Shown here piece after piece: positions 25,875 through 35,948 of a stretch of DNA of 53,013 nt (position 1 is its first letter; every line of letters starts with the position of its first letter). Below the pieces are notes generated by a model. That model was not told where the DNA came from and searched no databases. It saw only the letters and a list, made by a program, of their open reading frames with translations. The position numbers and the translations under genes are program-made. Origin of the DNA: Lacinutrix sp. MedPE-SW (GTDB lineage Bacteria; Bacteroidota; Bacteroidia; Flavobacteriales; Flavobacteriaceae); contig NZ_MPCX01000016.1 of the NCBI RefSeq assembly GCF_001874145.1, positions 1 to 53,013 of the forward strand, read 5' to 3'.

Positions 25875-28811
25875 ATGGATAGCCTCAAGAAAAAAATTAG
25901 ACGTAGATATATATTATTCGCATCTGTATCAATAACATTATTTTCGCTATTATTTTTTGTAGTACACAGGCATATAACTATTCAAAAAGATGATGCTTAT
26001 ATTATTAATAGAGCTGGAAAACAGCGAATGTTAAGTCAAAATATAACCAAACAAGTTTTAGCTTATAATAATGCTTTTAATTCTTTAAAGTCAAAAAATA
26101 GTGATTCTGTTTTAGTAAATAACCTTATAACAGAGTTTAAAGATTCTCATGTTTATTTAATTAATTATTATAAAAAATTAAAGCACAATGAGAAACTTGA
26201 TTCCCTTTTTAATATTGCCGATAAAAATTTAAAAAAGGTAACAACTTCAAGTAAATTAATTTTAAACACAACAGATAAAGCATTTATTAGTTTAGAAGCA
26301 GAAAAATTAATAGAGGCAGAAGAAAAGTTTTTAGAAATTATGGATGCAATAGTATTGGAGTACCAATATGTTGCAGAGAAAAACTTAAAGAAACTTCAAA
26401 ATAACTTTTATAATTTAATGACAGTTTCTATACTGTTATTAGCATTAGGTTTCTTTTATTTATTGATACCCACAATTAGGGAGTTGATTACAAAAAATGA
26501 AGCCCTAATACTTTCTAACAAAGCCTTAAAAAATACTAAAGAAGAGATTAAAAATAATTTAAAAGAGCTAAAATTACTTAAAGAAAATTTAGAACAAAAA
26601 GAACATTACAATAAAATTTTTATAGAACAAGCGCCACCATCTATAGCCATGTTAGATAAAAACATGAAATATATAGCTGTTTCAAAAAAATGGAAAATAG
26701 ATTATAAACTAGAAGATTGCGATGTAATAGGTAAGTCACATTATGATATTTTTCCAGAAATTGGAGACGGTTGGAAACAAAAACATAAAGAGTGTTTAAG
26801 TGGAGCGGTAGATATTTGTGACGAATATTTATTTGAAAGAGTAGATGGTACAAAGCAGTGGATATTTTGGGAGGTAAAACCATGGTATATAAACGAAGGT
26901 GAAATTGGTGGTTTAATAATGTACACTGGAGATATAACTCACATTAAAGAACAAGTTAGAGCAAAAGCTAGAGTAGAAGAAATTTTAGATAGAACAACAA
27001 ACGTAGCTAAAATTGGAACTTGGGAACTAGATTATAAAACAAAAAAATACACATTAAATAAAATTACCAGAGAGATATTAAATATACCAGAAGATCGTAC
27101 TATTTATGGCCAAGAAAGTTTAGAGTTATATAAAGAAGGAGAAAGTAGAAATAAGATTTTAGACGCAGTTGATGCCTTAGTAAATACTAAAAAACCATTT
27201 GATATTGAAGTTGAAATGACTACGCTTGATGGCAATCCAATTTGGGTAAGAGATATTGGTCAAGCCGAATTTAATGGAGGTGAATGTATACGACTTTTCG
27301 GGATATTTCAAGACATATCTCACATAAAGCGAGCAGAAATTGAATTAAAACGAAAAAATGAGCTTTTAAATTTTGCCGAGAAAATTACAATGATGGGTCA
27401 TTGGCAATGGCATATTAATACTAATAAGGTAACATGGTCTTCAAATTTATATAGTATAATGGGTGTAGATGAAGATAAAAATGATATTACTATTAATACT
27501 ATTTTAAATATAACACATCCTGAAGATGTAGAAAATGTTAAACTACACATGGAAAAATCATTTTCAGAAAAGCGTTTTCATGGTGAGTTAATACATAGAG
27601 TTATTTTAAAAGATGGAACAATAAAAACACTATTAGTTTTAGGAAAATTTATTTTAAATGATAATGATGAAGTAATAGAAATTATTGGTAGTATTCAAGA
27701 TATAAGTAATCAAAGAATGGAAGAGGTTAAGTTTAAAAGCTTATTAGAATCTGCTCCAGATGCAATGATTATTTTAAACGAAGACAAAAAAATACATTTA
27801 ATAAACAAACAAGCCGAGCGTTTGTTTGGTTATTCTCAATTAGAGTTGATAGATAAACCTATAGATCAATTAGTCCCAAAAAGAATATTAGAGAAGTTTA
27901 AAGAATATAGAGACAACTACTTTAATGATCCACAAACACTTGGTATGGGTGATAATAGGGAGTTAATTGGCGTAAATAAAAATGGAGATGAATTTCCAGT
28001 TCAAGTAAGTTTGAGTCCATTAGAAACAGAAAGTGGACTGTTAGTATCTTTAGCAATAAGAGATATAACAAAACAAAAACAAGTAGAATATAATATTAGA
28101 AGCTCTAAAGAAAACTTAGAGTTACTAGCAAAAAAATTAAAAACTCAAAACATTCAATTAGCAGATTTTGCACACATAACATCTCATAATTTAAGAGCAC
28201 CTGTAAGTAATCTAAATTCTTTAATAGATATGTACTTTATGTGTGATAAAGAAGAAGATAAACAAGACGTATTTAAAAAGTTTCAAAAAGTTATTACCCA
28301 TTTAACCGAAACATTAAATATACTTGTAAATGCTTTAAAAATAAAAAAAGAAAAAGCAAGTTTAAATCCAGTTAGGTTTTCTGAAACATTAAATAAAACA
28401 AAAGAATTGTTAGCTGCTCAAATTATTGTAACTGGAGCTGAAATTACCAGTGATTTCACCGAAATAAATAAAATTTCTTATAATAAAATTTATTTTGAAA
28501 GTATTTTTCTTAATTTAGTAGAAAACGCTATTAAATATAGAGCAAAAGACAGAGCCCCAAAAATACATTTGAGAACAAAACTAGTAGATAATCACATTGT
28601 TTTAGAAATTGAAGATAATGGACTAGGAATTAATCTTGATAGACATAAACACAAAATATTTGGTTTAAATAAAGTGTTTCATAGACATCCAGAAGCAAAA
28701 GGTGTTGGTTTATTTATGACTAAATTACAAATAGAATCATTGGGAGGAAAAATTACGGTTGAAAGTACTGTAGATAAAGGCTCTAAATTTATTATTAATT
28801 TTAATAAATAA
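25875..28811 (+). CDS. Multi-PAS sensor histidine kinase with PilJ-type sensor
   Basis: A 978-residue membrane kinase. Membrane helix 1 is near residues 12-32 and helix 2 near 180-202. The region between them carries NRAGKQRMLSQNITKQVLAY, the mark of the PilJ/type IV pili methyl-accepting N-terminal domain, which is periplasmic. Four PAS domains follow at about 243-358, 366-482, 496-612 and 619-735, then a dimerisation domain with SHNLRAPV (phosphoacceptor H771) and an ATPase domain (NLVENAIKYRAK, DNGLGINL, GVGLFMTK). The G1/G2 boxes are recognisable. The next gene, 2 nt later, is a single-domain receiver and the obvious partner. The stimulus is not evident. Confidence 0.92.
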   Translation: MDSLKKKIRRRYILFASVSITLFSLLFFVVHRHITIQKDDAYIINRAGKQRMLSQNITKQVLAYNNAFNSLKSKNSDSVLVNNLITEFKDSHVYLINYYKKLKHNEKLDSLFNIADKNLKKVTTSSKLILNTTDKAFISLEAEKLIEAEEKFLEIMDAIVLEYQYVAEKNLKKLQNNFYNLMTVSILLLALGFFYLLIPTIRELITKNEALILSNKALKNTKEEIKNNLKELKLLKENLEQKEHYNKIFIEQAPPSIAMLDKNMKYIAVSKKWKIDYKLEDCDVIGKSHYDIFPEIGDGWKQKHKECLSGAVDICDEYLFERVDGTKQWIFWEVKPWYINEGEIGGLIMYTGDITHIKEQVRAKARVEEILDRTTNVAKIGTWELDYKTKKYTLNKITREILNIPEDRTIYGQESLELYKEGESRNKILDAVDALVNTKKPFDIEVEMTTLDGNPIWVRDIGQAEFNGGECIRLFGIFQDISHIKRAEIELKRKNELLNFAEKITMMGHWQWHINTNKVTWSSNLYSIMGVDEDKNDITINTILNITHPEDVENVKLHMEKSFSEKRFHGELIHRVILKDGTIKTLLVLGKFILNDNDEVIEIIGSIQDISNQRMEEVKFKSLLESAPDAMIILNEDKKIHLINKQAERLFGYSQLELIDKPIDQLVPKRILEKFKEYRDNYFNDPQTLGMGDNRELIGVNKNGDEFPVQVSLSPLETESGLLVSLAIRDITKQKQVEYNIRSSKENLELLAKKLKTQNIQLADFAHITSHNLRAPVSNLNSLIDMYFMCDKEEDKQDVFKKFQKVITHLTETLNILVNALKIKKEKASLNPVRFSETLNKTKELLAAQIIVTGAEITSDFTEINKISYNKIYFESIFLNLVENAIKYRAKDRAPKIHLRTKLVDNHIVLEIEDNGLGINLDRHKHKIFGLNKVFHRHPEAKGVGLFMTKLQIESLGGKITVESTVDKGSKFIINFNK

Positions 28812-28813
28812 AT

Positions 28814-29230
28814 ATGCATAACACTTTAAACATCTGCATTGTTGATGATGATGAAATCTATAAATTCACAGTTGTAAAAACTTTAGAGTCTATAGATTTT
28901 GATAAAAAAATAGAAGTCTTCTCAGATGGAGAAGAAGCTTTCTCCTTCCTTTTAGATAATATAGATAATATAGAACAGTTGCCAGATGTTATATTGTTAG
29001 ATATAAACATGCCTGTTATGGATGGTTTTCAGTTTATGGAAGAATATATTAATATTAAACCACGCGTAGGAAAAAAAATCACAATCTATATGGTATCATC
29101 GTCTGTAGATTCTATGGATATTGAGAAGGCGAAAGGTATTAGTGAAATTTCCGACTATATAATAAAGCCAATAAAAAGAGGCGAATTAAAAGCAATAATT
29201 ACTGGACTTCGAGACAAAGGTCGCATTTAA
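28814..29230 (+). CDS. Single-domain response regulator (receiver only)
   Basis: A 138-residue CheY-like protein with acidic residues D11-D13, phosphoacceptor D63 (VILLDINMPVMDGF), a Ser in the switch position (MVSSSVDS) and the conserved Lys in YIIKPIKR. It has no output domain, so it must act through protein contact or phosphorelay. Located 2 nt after the PAS kinase and followed by a terminator, it forms a two-gene operon with it. Confidence 0.93.
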   Translation: MHNTLNICIVDDDEIYKFTVVKTLESIDFDKKIEVFSDGEEAFSFLLDNIDNIEQLPDVILLDINMPVMDGFQFMEEYINIKPRVGKKITIYMVSSSVDSMDIEKAKGISEISDYIIKPIKRGELKAIITGLRDKGRI

Positions 29231-29252
29231 ATTATTGTTTTTAAATTAATTT

Positions 29253-29278
29253 AAATATGCTTTAAAGCATATTTTTTT
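29253..29278 (+). terminator. Terminator after the kinase-receiver operon
   Basis: A perfect 22-nt palindrome (AAATATGCTTT and AAAGCATATTT) followed by T residues, 22 nt after the receiver gene stop. Confidence 0.75.
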
Positions 29279-29299
29279 ATACTTAATTAAAACAATTTT

Positions 29300-29686
29300 A
29301 TGGGAATTTTTAATAAAATTTTTGGTGATTCTTCACAACCAAAAGAAGAAAAGGTATTACCATGGATTTCATTAACAGCTGTTTCTCAATTGGAAACTAT
29401 AGCAGAAAAGTCGAAATCTAAAACACAAATTATATTTAAGCATTCTACTCGTTGTGGTATTAGCCGCATGGTAATGAACCAATTTATAGATGCATATAAT
29501 TTAGATTTAAATGTAGATTTATATTATTTAGATTTATTGAATTATAGAGAGGTTTCAAACGAAGTTGGCTATAAGTTTCAGGTCATGCATCAATCTCCAC
29601 AATTACTTATTATTAAAAATGGAGTAGCAGTAGCTCATGCAAGTCATGGAGCAATTAATGAATTAGAATTAGAAAAGTTTATCTAA
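29300..29686 (+). CDS. ytxJ: YtxJ-type bacillithiol-system redox-active protein
   Basis: A 128-residue thioredoxin-fold protein with a single active-site cysteine, C52, in FKHSTRCGISRMV and the cis-proline motif HQSPQLLI. This is the YtxJ/monothiol bacilliredoxin-like family, associated with bacillithiol-using bacteria, including many Bacteroidetes, where it is thought to reduce or carry S-bacillithiolated proteins. It is monocistronic, between two terminators. Confidence 0.9.
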   Translation: MGIFNKIFGDSSQPKEEKVLPWISLTAVSQLETIAEKSKSKTQIIFKHSTRCGISRMVMNQFIDAYNLDLNVDLYYLDLLNYREVSNEVGYKFQVMHQSPQLLIIKNGVAVAHASHGAINELELEKFI

Positions 29687-29709
29687 CTTTTAAAAATATA
29701 TAAAGCTTA

Positions 29710-29748
29710 AAACTCCCAAATAACGATACTGTTATTTGGGAGTTTTTT
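29710..29748. terminator. Bidirectional terminator between ytxJ and the lipoprotein gene
   Basis: A 14-bp stem, AACTCCCAAATAAC pairing with GTTATTTGGGAGTT around GATACT, followed by T7. Confidence 0.93.
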
Positions 29749-29751
29749 TAT

Positions 29752-30933
29752 TTAACTTTTAAAATTATATCTACGTATAATACTCTTTAGTTGAAGTTTA
29801 AGGTCTTCACCAGTGTCATAAACCATTTGTTCGTTACTTGGAAATCTTAATCTTCTGTTTTTAAGTAAATTTATATCTTCTGCTGTTAAGGCTCTTTCGT
29901 CTCCTTTTACATTGGCATATATATTATCGAAAATAAATTCGCTATTAATAGGGAAACTTCTAATTACTTGATTTTGCTTTAAATTATTGTATACAACTCT
30001 AGCTATAATTTGTGTAGATTTTAATTGATTATATTCAAAAAATCTAGCTTTAGCAGTTATTATTTTATCCTGCTTTAAATCATCACCAAGGCTGTCTTTT
30101 ACAACATTTCCATTAGTGTCTAAAACGTATTCCCAACCATCAACAATATTTTTTTTTCTTATTAGCTGTTTTTCTGTAATACGCTCAGGCGAAATGTTTA
30201 TACGTTGTAACTGTAATTGCATTTCGTAGTTATAATCTATGTTATTTACTGGATTTGCATGGTATACAGTCCAAAAATCATTTAAACCGTATGTATCAAA
30301 ATTTAATAATTCATTTTGTAAACGATTAGGTATTAACTGGTTTGTATTATTAACAATACCAACAATAACATAGTCTGTACCTTGGTGTTTTGCAACCTCT
30401 ATAAGTTGTCTTGTATCTTTATAATTAGGATTTATAGTTTCAACTTCATTAAACAATTGGTAAGCAATCCTGTTTTTAAGCTTATCATTAGTGTTTAACA
30501 AGGTTAAAGCTTCGTTGTATTTATAATTAGAAACCTTTTGTTTATAGTTAACTATGGCATTACTATAATTATTAAATTTTAACTCTAGTAGTTTACCATC
30601 AATATACAGTGGCATTACAGCTTTAATAGCACGTTGTCTATCTTCAAGATCTAAATACAAATTATAAATAGTTTCAAACTGCTCTGGATTTCCATCTTTT
30701 TTTAAATGATTAATAGAGTTATGGTTTTCGGTAACCACTTTGTAAAAAGCATCTTGTAACATAACAATAAAATCCTGCTTTCGTTTTTTATTTTTGTTAT
30801 GCTCTAATTTTTTAAGCGCATTACTAATTGCCTGGTCATAATTTCCAGAGTTTAGTTGTTTTTCAATTTGCTTTCTTCCAACACAAGATGTTAGTATTAG
30901 AAGACCTACTAAAAATAGTGTAATTTTTTTCAT
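29752..30933 (-). CDS. Lipoprotein of unknown function, helical-repeat N-terminus
   Basis: A 393-residue protein with a lipoprotein signal (LFLVGLLILTSC, Cys at 17). The first 170 residues are helical with a TPR-like rhythm (LNSGNYDQAISNALKKLEHN). The remainder is beta-rich with a DYVIVGIVNNTN strand. The pattern is common among flavobacterial envelope lipoproteins, but I do not recognise a named family or catalytic motif. It ends directly at the terminator shared with ytxJ. Confidence 0.85.
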   Translation of the reverse strand: MKKITLFLVGLLILTSCVGRKQIEKQLNSGNYDQAISNALKKLEHNKNKKRKQDFIVMLQDAFYKVVTENHNSINHLKKDGNPEQFETIYNLYLDLEDRQRAIKAVMPLYIDGKLLELKFNNYSNAIVNYKQKVSNYKYNEALTLLNTNDKLKNRIAYQLFNEVETINPNYKDTRQLIEVAKHQGTDYVIVGIVNNTNQLIPNRLQNELLNFDTYGLNDFWTVYHANPVNNIDYNYEMQLQLQRINISPERITEKQLIRKKNIVDGWEYVLDTNGNVVKDSLGDDLKQDKIITAKARFFEYNQLKSTQIIARVVYNNLKQNQVIRSFPINSEFIFDNIYANVKGDERALTAEDINLLKNRRLRFPSNEQMVYDTGEDLKLQLKSIIRRYNFKS

Positions 30934-30991
30934 CTTCTTACGTTTTACGGGTTTATACTATAAGTATAAAATCAAATGCCATGCCAAAAGC

Positions 30992-31025
30992 AAAAAAGCC
31001 TTAAAACGCTGTAGGTTTCAAGACT
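30992..31025 (-). terminator. Terminator after fahA
   Basis: On the minus strand AGTCTTGAAAC pairs with GTTTTAAGGCT over 11 bp (two G-U wobbles) around a 7-nt loop, then T6. It lies 29 nt beyond the fahA stop. Confidence 0.75.
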
Positions 31026-31053
31026 TTTTAAAAGCTTATTATTTTTAAAAAAA

Positions 31054-32340
31054 CTATTTTTTTGCTTTATATATTGGTAATAATTTGGTTGATACTTCTC
31101 CAAACCCAATTCGTGTACCATCTTTCTCACAAAAGCCACGCATAATAACTGTATCGTTATCATTAATAAATTTACGTTCTGTGCCATCTGCCATTTTTAA
31201 TGGTTTTTCACCACGCCATGATAACTCTAACATAGAACCGTAAGAATCTGGTGTTGGTCCAGAAATAGTACCACTTCCCATCATGTCTCCAGAGTTTAGC
31301 GGGCAACCATTTACAGTATGGTGTGTTAACTGTTGTGCCATACTCCAATACATATGTTTAAAGTTAGAACGGCTTACAACTGTTTCTTTTGCTTTTTCAG
31401 GTTGTATTGCAACTTCTAAGTTAATATCAAAACTCTTTTTGCCTTTTTGTTGTAAATAAGGTAATTGTTTTTTTAATGGTTTTGGTCCTGCAACTCTATA
31501 AGGTTCTAAAGCATCTAAAGTTACAATCCATGGAGAAATAGAAGAAGCAAAGCTTTTTGCTAAAAACGGACCTAATGGTACGTATTCCCATTTTTGAATA
31601 TCTCTTGCGCTCCAGTCGTTAAATAATACTAAACCAAAAATATACTCTTCGGCTTCATCAATAGGAATAGGCTCACCTAAATCGTTAGCATCTGTTGTTA
31701 TAAATGCCATTTCTAATTCGAAATCTACTAATTTACTTGGGCCATAAACAGGCTCTGTTTCACCAGCTGGTAAAGTTTGACCTTGTGGTCTATGTACAGG
31801 AATTCCAGAAGGAATAATAGATGAACTTCTACCATGATATCCAACAGGAATATGTAACCAGTTTGGTAATAAAGCATTATCTGGATCTCTAAACATAGTG
31901 CCTACATTAGTAGCATGTTCTATACTCGAGTAAAAATCTGTATAATCACCAATTTGAACTGGTAATTGCATTTCAATTTCATCTAAACGAAATAATACAG
32001 TTTCTTTATTTTTTTTATTGTCTTTTAATTCATCGTTTTCTGCATCAAAAATCTCTGCAATACGATTTCTTACTAAACGCCAAGTTTTACGGCCATCTGC
32101 TATAAAATCATTTAATGTATCTTGAAGAAAAATATCATCAGTTAATGGGATGCCTTCAAAATAGCCTAGTTGGTGTAAAGCACCTAAATCTATGGCTGTA
32201 TCGCCAATACGAGTTCCAATAGTAATAATATCATCTCTTGTTAAAAAGACTCCAAAAGGAATATTTTGAATTGGAAAATCTGAATTTTTATCAACGTGTA
32301 GCCACGATTTTCTATCTGGATTGTTAGCAGTAATTGGCAT
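31054..32340 (-). CDS. fahA: Fumarylacetoacetase
   Basis: Hydrolyses fumarylacetoacetate to fumarate and acetoacetate, the last step of tyrosine (homogentisate) degradation. The 428-residue length matches the eukaryotic-like FAH. The N-terminal SH3-like region begins NPDRKSWLHVDKNSDFPIQN; the catalytic domain shows DFYSSIEHATNVGTMFRD, PVGYHGRSSS, LVDFELEMAFI and LFNDWSARDIQKWEYVPLGP, which contain the metal-binding Asp/Glu residues and catalytic His. No other homogentisate-pathway gene is in the window. A -7 element lies at 32376-32383. Confidence 0.96.
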   Translation of the reverse strand: MPITANNPDRKSWLHVDKNSDFPIQNIPFGVFLTRDDIITIGTRIGDTAIDLGALHQLGYFEGIPLTDDIFLQDTLNDFIADGRKTWRLVRNRIAEIFDAENDELKDNKKNKETVLFRLDEIEMQLPVQIGDYTDFYSSIEHATNVGTMFRDPDNALLPNWLHIPVGYHGRSSSIIPSGIPVHRPQGQTLPAGETEPVYGPSKLVDFELEMAFITTDANDLGEPIPIDEAEEYIFGLVLFNDWSARDIQKWEYVPLGPFLAKSFASSISPWIVTLDALEPYRVAGPKPLKKQLPYLQQKGKKSFDINLEVAIQPEKAKETVVSRSNFKHMYWSMAQQLTHHTVNGCPLNSGDMMGSGTISGPTPDSYGSMLELSWRGEKPLKMADGTERKFINDNDTVIMRGFCEKDGTRIGFGEVSTKLLPIYKAKK

Positions 32341-32375
32341 AACTATATCTTGTGTTTTTTGTTTTTAAATCTATT

Positions 32376-32383
32376 CAAACCTA
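32376..32383 (-). promoter_or_regulatory. Candidate -7 element (TAGGTTTG) for fahA
   Basis: Exact TAnnTTTG match on the minus strand, giving an estimated leader of about 28 nt before the ATG at 32340. Confidence 0.45.
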
Positions 32384-32562
32384 CATAATTTTTTTTAGTT
32401 TGAAATACTTTTACTATTAAAAAATGCTTAAAATTCCACTAAACATATAGAGTTATAAACATAATGTAAAAGATAATAACAATCTATTAGAATCTACTGT
32501 TTTTAAGTAAAAAAAAGCATCCTTTTTAGTATTTTAGCGGCAATCTAAAAAAAGACATATTT

Positions 32563-33837
32563 ATGCAACGTGATGAACAAATATTTGAGTTAATTCAAGC
32601 TGAAAAAGAACGCCAGTTACACGGCTTAGAATTAATCGCATCAGAAAACTTTGTAAGTGACCAAGTTATGGAAGCTGCAGGTTCTGTTTTAACCAATAAA
32701 TATGCCGAAGGTTACCCAGGAAAACGTTATTATGGCGGATGTGAAGTAGTAGATGAGGTAGAGCAAATAGCAATAGATCGTGCCAAAGCATTATTTGGAG
32801 CAGAATATGCAAACGTACAACCACACTCTGGTAGCCAGGCAAATACAGCAGTTTACCATGCCTGTTTAAAACCAGGAGATAAAATTTTAGGTTTCGATTT
32901 ATCTCACGGTGGACATTTAACTCATGGATCGCCAGTAAATTTTTCTGGTAAATTATATAACCCAGTTTTTTATGGTGTAGATAAAGAAACTGGTGTTTTA
33001 AATTATGATAAAATTGAAGAAATAGCAAAGCGTGAAAAACCACAATTAATAATTGCCGGAGCTTCTGCTTATTCTCGTGATATAGATTTTGAACGTTTTC
33101 GTAAAATTGCAGATAGCGTTGATGCTCTTTTATTAGCCGATGTTTCTCACCCAGCCGGTTTAATAGCAAAAGGTATTTTAAACGATCCTATTCCGCATTG
33201 TCATATTGTAACAACTACAACACATAAAACTTTACGTGGACCTCGTGGTGGAATGATTTTAATGGGTAAAGATTTTGAAAACCCATTTGGTATAAAACTT
33301 AAAAACGGAAACTTACGTAAAATGTCGTCGTTATTAGATTCTGGTGTTTTTCCAGGAAATCAAGGTGGACCATTAGAACATATTATTGCAGCAAAAGCAA
33401 TTGCTTTTGGAGAAGCTTTAACAGATGAGTTTATGCATTATATGTTACAAGTAAAACGAAATGCTAAAGCTATGGCTGAAGCTTTTGTTGCTAAAGATTA
33501 TAATATTATTTCTGGTGGTACAGATAACCACATGATGCTTATTGATTTAAGAAATAAAAACATTACAGGTAAAGATGCAGAACAAGCACTTGTAAAAGCA
33601 GATATTACAGTTAATAAAAACATGGTTCCTTTTGATGATAAATCACCATTTGTAACGTCTGGAATTAGAGTAGGTACAGCTGCAATTACAACTCGTGGTT
33701 TAAGAGAAAGTGAAATGGCTACTATTGTAGATTTAATTGATGAGGTTATTACTAATTATGAAGATGAAGATAAATTAGATGCTATTGCTGTTAGAGTAAA
33801 TGCAATGATGAGTGATTTACCGTTATTCTCTGCATAG
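32563..33837 (+). CDS. glyA: Serine hydroxymethyltransferase
   Basis: A PLP enzyme that converts serine and tetrahydrofolate to glycine and 5,10-methylene-THF, the main source of one-carbon units. It is 424 residues, a normal length. Landmarks are [19 protein letters not shown] near the N-terminus, [23 protein letters not shown], the DVSHPAGL segment, and the cofactor lysine in [15 protein letters not shown]. Monocistronic, with a terminator 23 nt after the stop. No exact TAnnTTTG element was found upstream. Confidence 0.98.
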   Translation: MQRDEQIFELIQAEKERQLHGLELIASENFVSDQVMEAAGSVLTNKYAEGYPGKRYYGGCEVVDEVEQIAIDRAKALFGAEYANVQPHSGSQANTAVYHACLKPGDKILGFDLSHGGHLTHGSPVNFSGKLYNPVFYGVDKETGVLNYDKIEEIAKREKPQLIIAGASAYSRDIDFERFRKIADSVDALLLADVSHPAGLIAKGILNDPIPHCHIVTTTTHKTLRGPRGGMILMGKDFENPFGIKLKNGNLRKMSSLLDSGVFPGNQGGPLEHIIAAKAIAFGEALTDEFMHYMLQVKRNAKAMAEAFVAKDYNIISGGTDNHMMLIDLRNKNITGKDAEQALVKADITVNKNMVPFDDKSPFVTSGIRVGTAAITTRGLRESEMATIVDLIDEVITNYEDEDKLDAIAVRVNAMMSDLPLFSA

Positions 33838-33860
33838 TTTTATTATTATATTATTTACAT

Positions 33861-33891
33861 AAAAAAAGCCTGCAATTTGCAGGCTTTTTTT
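33861..33891. terminator. Bidirectional terminator after glyA
   Basis: AAAAAAAGCCTGCA and TGCAGGCTTTTTT form a perfect hairpin with a short ATT loop, between convergent genes. Confidence 0.93.
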
Positions 33892-33909
33892 ATAAGATGT
33901 TTTAATTTT

Positions 33910-35478
33910 TTATTCGAAAACAGTATGTTGGTATGCACCAGCATCTGGAGCACTTGTTCTGTTAACTCCTAATATATCATTTGGTACTTGTGAAGCAAAA
34001 GATGAAGCACCTATACCATTGGCATTAGAATTGTCTCCAATAATTAATTTATTTAGGCTTGTGTTTTTAAAATCTGGTTCTTGATTAAATATATTGTTCT
34101 CGTAATTTACGGTGTTTTCAAAATTGTAATTATCTCCAGTAAATTCATTTAAGTTATCACTAAAACGCAATAAGCTATTGGTGAATTTAAAATTGAATAT
34201 AACTGAATCGTCTTCAATTTCATCTAATATAAATTCAGGATTATCATTACCATATATTATACAGTTGTTAAAATTAGCTTGGGTTAAATTGGTTATAGTA
34301 ACTGCACCTTCAGTTTCTAAAAAGTTGTTAACTAATAAGGCAGGAAATTGCCTAAAACTATTATTCCAATAATTAGCAATTGTACTATGCGTAAAATTAT
34401 ATTTTCCTCCAAAAGTTAAAGCAACAGAAGATTGACCTGCGTTATTAACCACAAGGTTTTCTGCAGTTATAGATGTATTTCTTGCTAAAATACCATAATT
34501 ACCAAAGTTGTATAATTGAGAATTTGTTATTGTCAATTTATCATTAACAGCTTCTGGATTTGCATCAACTAACAAACCAACAGTTCCGTTTTTAATAGTA
34601 GCATAATTAATGGTATTATTTATACTGTTTTCAAAAAGCCAAATGGTTCCCCATTGTCCAGGTACGTTTTCAAAATTAGGCTCTAAACGATCACTTTCAA
34701 AAATGACTTCGTTTTCTAATAATTCTGCATCTGTACTTAATGCACCATTTACATTTAGTGTCGCATTTTCTGAAACTATTAAACCAGAATCTGCATGAAA
34801 ATGAATTCTCGCTCCTGCATTAACTGTTAAGGTTTCTCCATTTGGTACGGCAGCGTAACCGTAAATTACATATGGTTTTTCGTTTGTAAACGTTAATTCA
34901 TCAGGCATAAGTTCTCGACCTTGAATTTCGGTTTCAAATTGTTCTCCATTAACATCAAAAGTTAGTGTTTCTATAATACCTGTTGCATCATCACGTTCTG
35001 GAAATATAAAAACAGCGTCTTTTACTAACGTTACTAAGTCAACATCTTGGTAATTACTTCCTGTATCAAATTCAATTTTGTCTGTATATAAAATTTCGTT
35101 ATTAAAAAACGGATCGTTATTTGGGTTGTCTGTATTAAAAGTAGTTTCAATAAATATAAATAAACTGTCTTTTGCTTGAATTTCTACATTATTAAAAGAT
35201 TTACCAGCAACACCATCTACATTTAACCTGAAACCAGAGTTTTCACCTCTATTTAGTTTTACAGTTGGAATGCTAATATCATCATCACTACGGTTATAAA
35301 CTTTAAGGTTGTAAGTGCTTGAGCCTATATTGGCAAAAATAGTGTCAAGGTAAACCGTGTCTTTAGAAAACTCTAAATTGCCAGTACTAGGAGCAAAGTC
35401 AAAATCTTTACGGCAAGCGTTAGATAGAATTAAAAGTGCGATACAAAAAATAAAATATGTTATGCGTTTTATAGCCAT
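33910..35478 (-). CDS. Beta-helix repeat lipoprotein, flavobacterial
   Basis: A 522-residue protein with a lipoprotein signal (ALLILSNAC, Cys at 22). The N-terminal third is a beta-sandwich-like region (FSKDTVYLDTIFANIGSS). From about residue 215 onward, short strands with Asn ladders and motifs such as GTIWLFENSINNTINYATI, NSQLYNFGNYGILARN and NFNNCIIYGND indicate a right-handed parallel beta helix. The C-terminus GVNRTSAPDAGAYQH resembles the end motif of polysaccharide-associated beta-helix proteins. Surface-exposed, ligand unknown. Confidence 0.85.
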   Translation of the reverse strand: MAIKRITYFIFCIALLILSNACRKDFDFAPSTGNLEFSKDTVYLDTIFANIGSSTYNLKVYNRSDDDISIPTVKLNRGENSGFRLNVDGVAGKSFNNVEIQAKDSLFIFIETTFNTDNPNNDPFFNNEILYTDKIEFDTGSNYQDVDLVTLVKDAVFIFPERDDATGIIETLTFDVNGEQFETEIQGRELMPDELTFTNEKPYVIYGYAAVPNGETLTVNAGARIHFHADSGLIVSENATLNVNGALSTDAELLENEVIFESDRLEPNFENVPGQWGTIWLFENSINNTINYATIKNGTVGLLVDANPEAVNDKLTITNSQLYNFGNYGILARNTSITAENLVVNNAGQSSVALTFGGKYNFTHSTIANYWNNSFRQFPALLVNNFLETEGAVTITNLTQANFNNCIIYGNDNPEFILDEIEDDSVIFNFKFTNSLLRFSDNLNEFTGDNYNFENTVNYENNIFNQEPDFKNTSLNKLIIGDNSNANGIGASSFASQVPNDILGVNRTSAPDAGAYQHTVFE

Positions 35479-35546
35479 GAGATAATTAACTTTAAGGGAC
35501 TAAAATATAACTTTTGAAAAACTATTTTAGTATTAATATTCTTTTA

Positions 35547-35948
35547 TTAAGTAAATAAATCTGCAATTTCTTGAGTTATACGTGTTGGTTTTTTTGATGA
35601 CGCACTCATAAAACACCAATTGGTTGTAGATTTTGCTAATAAAGTATTGTTCTTTTTGTTAAAAATTTCTACAATTCTAGTTGATTTTACACCTTTAGCT
35701 TCTGTAACATACGTTTTAATTAAAAGTGTTTCATTTAAAAGTGCAGATGCTTTATAGTCTATAGTATGTGATAGTAGTACCCAAAAATAGTTTTTTAAAA
35801 TAGTAGTAGAAGCGTTTTTATGCCAATGTGCTTTTGCAATATCATTAACCCATTGTACATAGCGTACGTTATTAACGTGCTGCAATTCATCTATATCATT
35901 TTCTGCAACTACTATTGTTTCGCTATAAACCTGCATGTTATTTTTCAA
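35547..35948 (-). CDS. Acyl-CoA thioesterase, 4-hydroxybenzoyl-CoA thioesterase (hotdog) family
   Basis: A 133-residue hotdog-fold enzyme that should hydrolyse an acyl-CoA thioester. The family motif DELQHVNNVRYVQWVND supplies the catalytic acid region and helix start. Two starts are possible: 35948 (MKNNMQVY, overlapping the upstream gene by 11 nt) or the ATG at 35936, which leaves a 1-nt gap. Tight coupling with the glutaminyl-cyclase gene is clear either way. The acyl chain preference is unknown. Confidence 0.87.
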   Translation of the reverse strand: MKNNMQVYSETIVVAENDIDELQHVNNVRYVQWVNDIAKAHWHKNASTTILKNYFWVLLSHTIDYKASALLNETLLIKTYVTEAKGVKSTRIVEIFNKKNNTLLAKSTTNWCFMSASSKKPTRITQEIADLFT

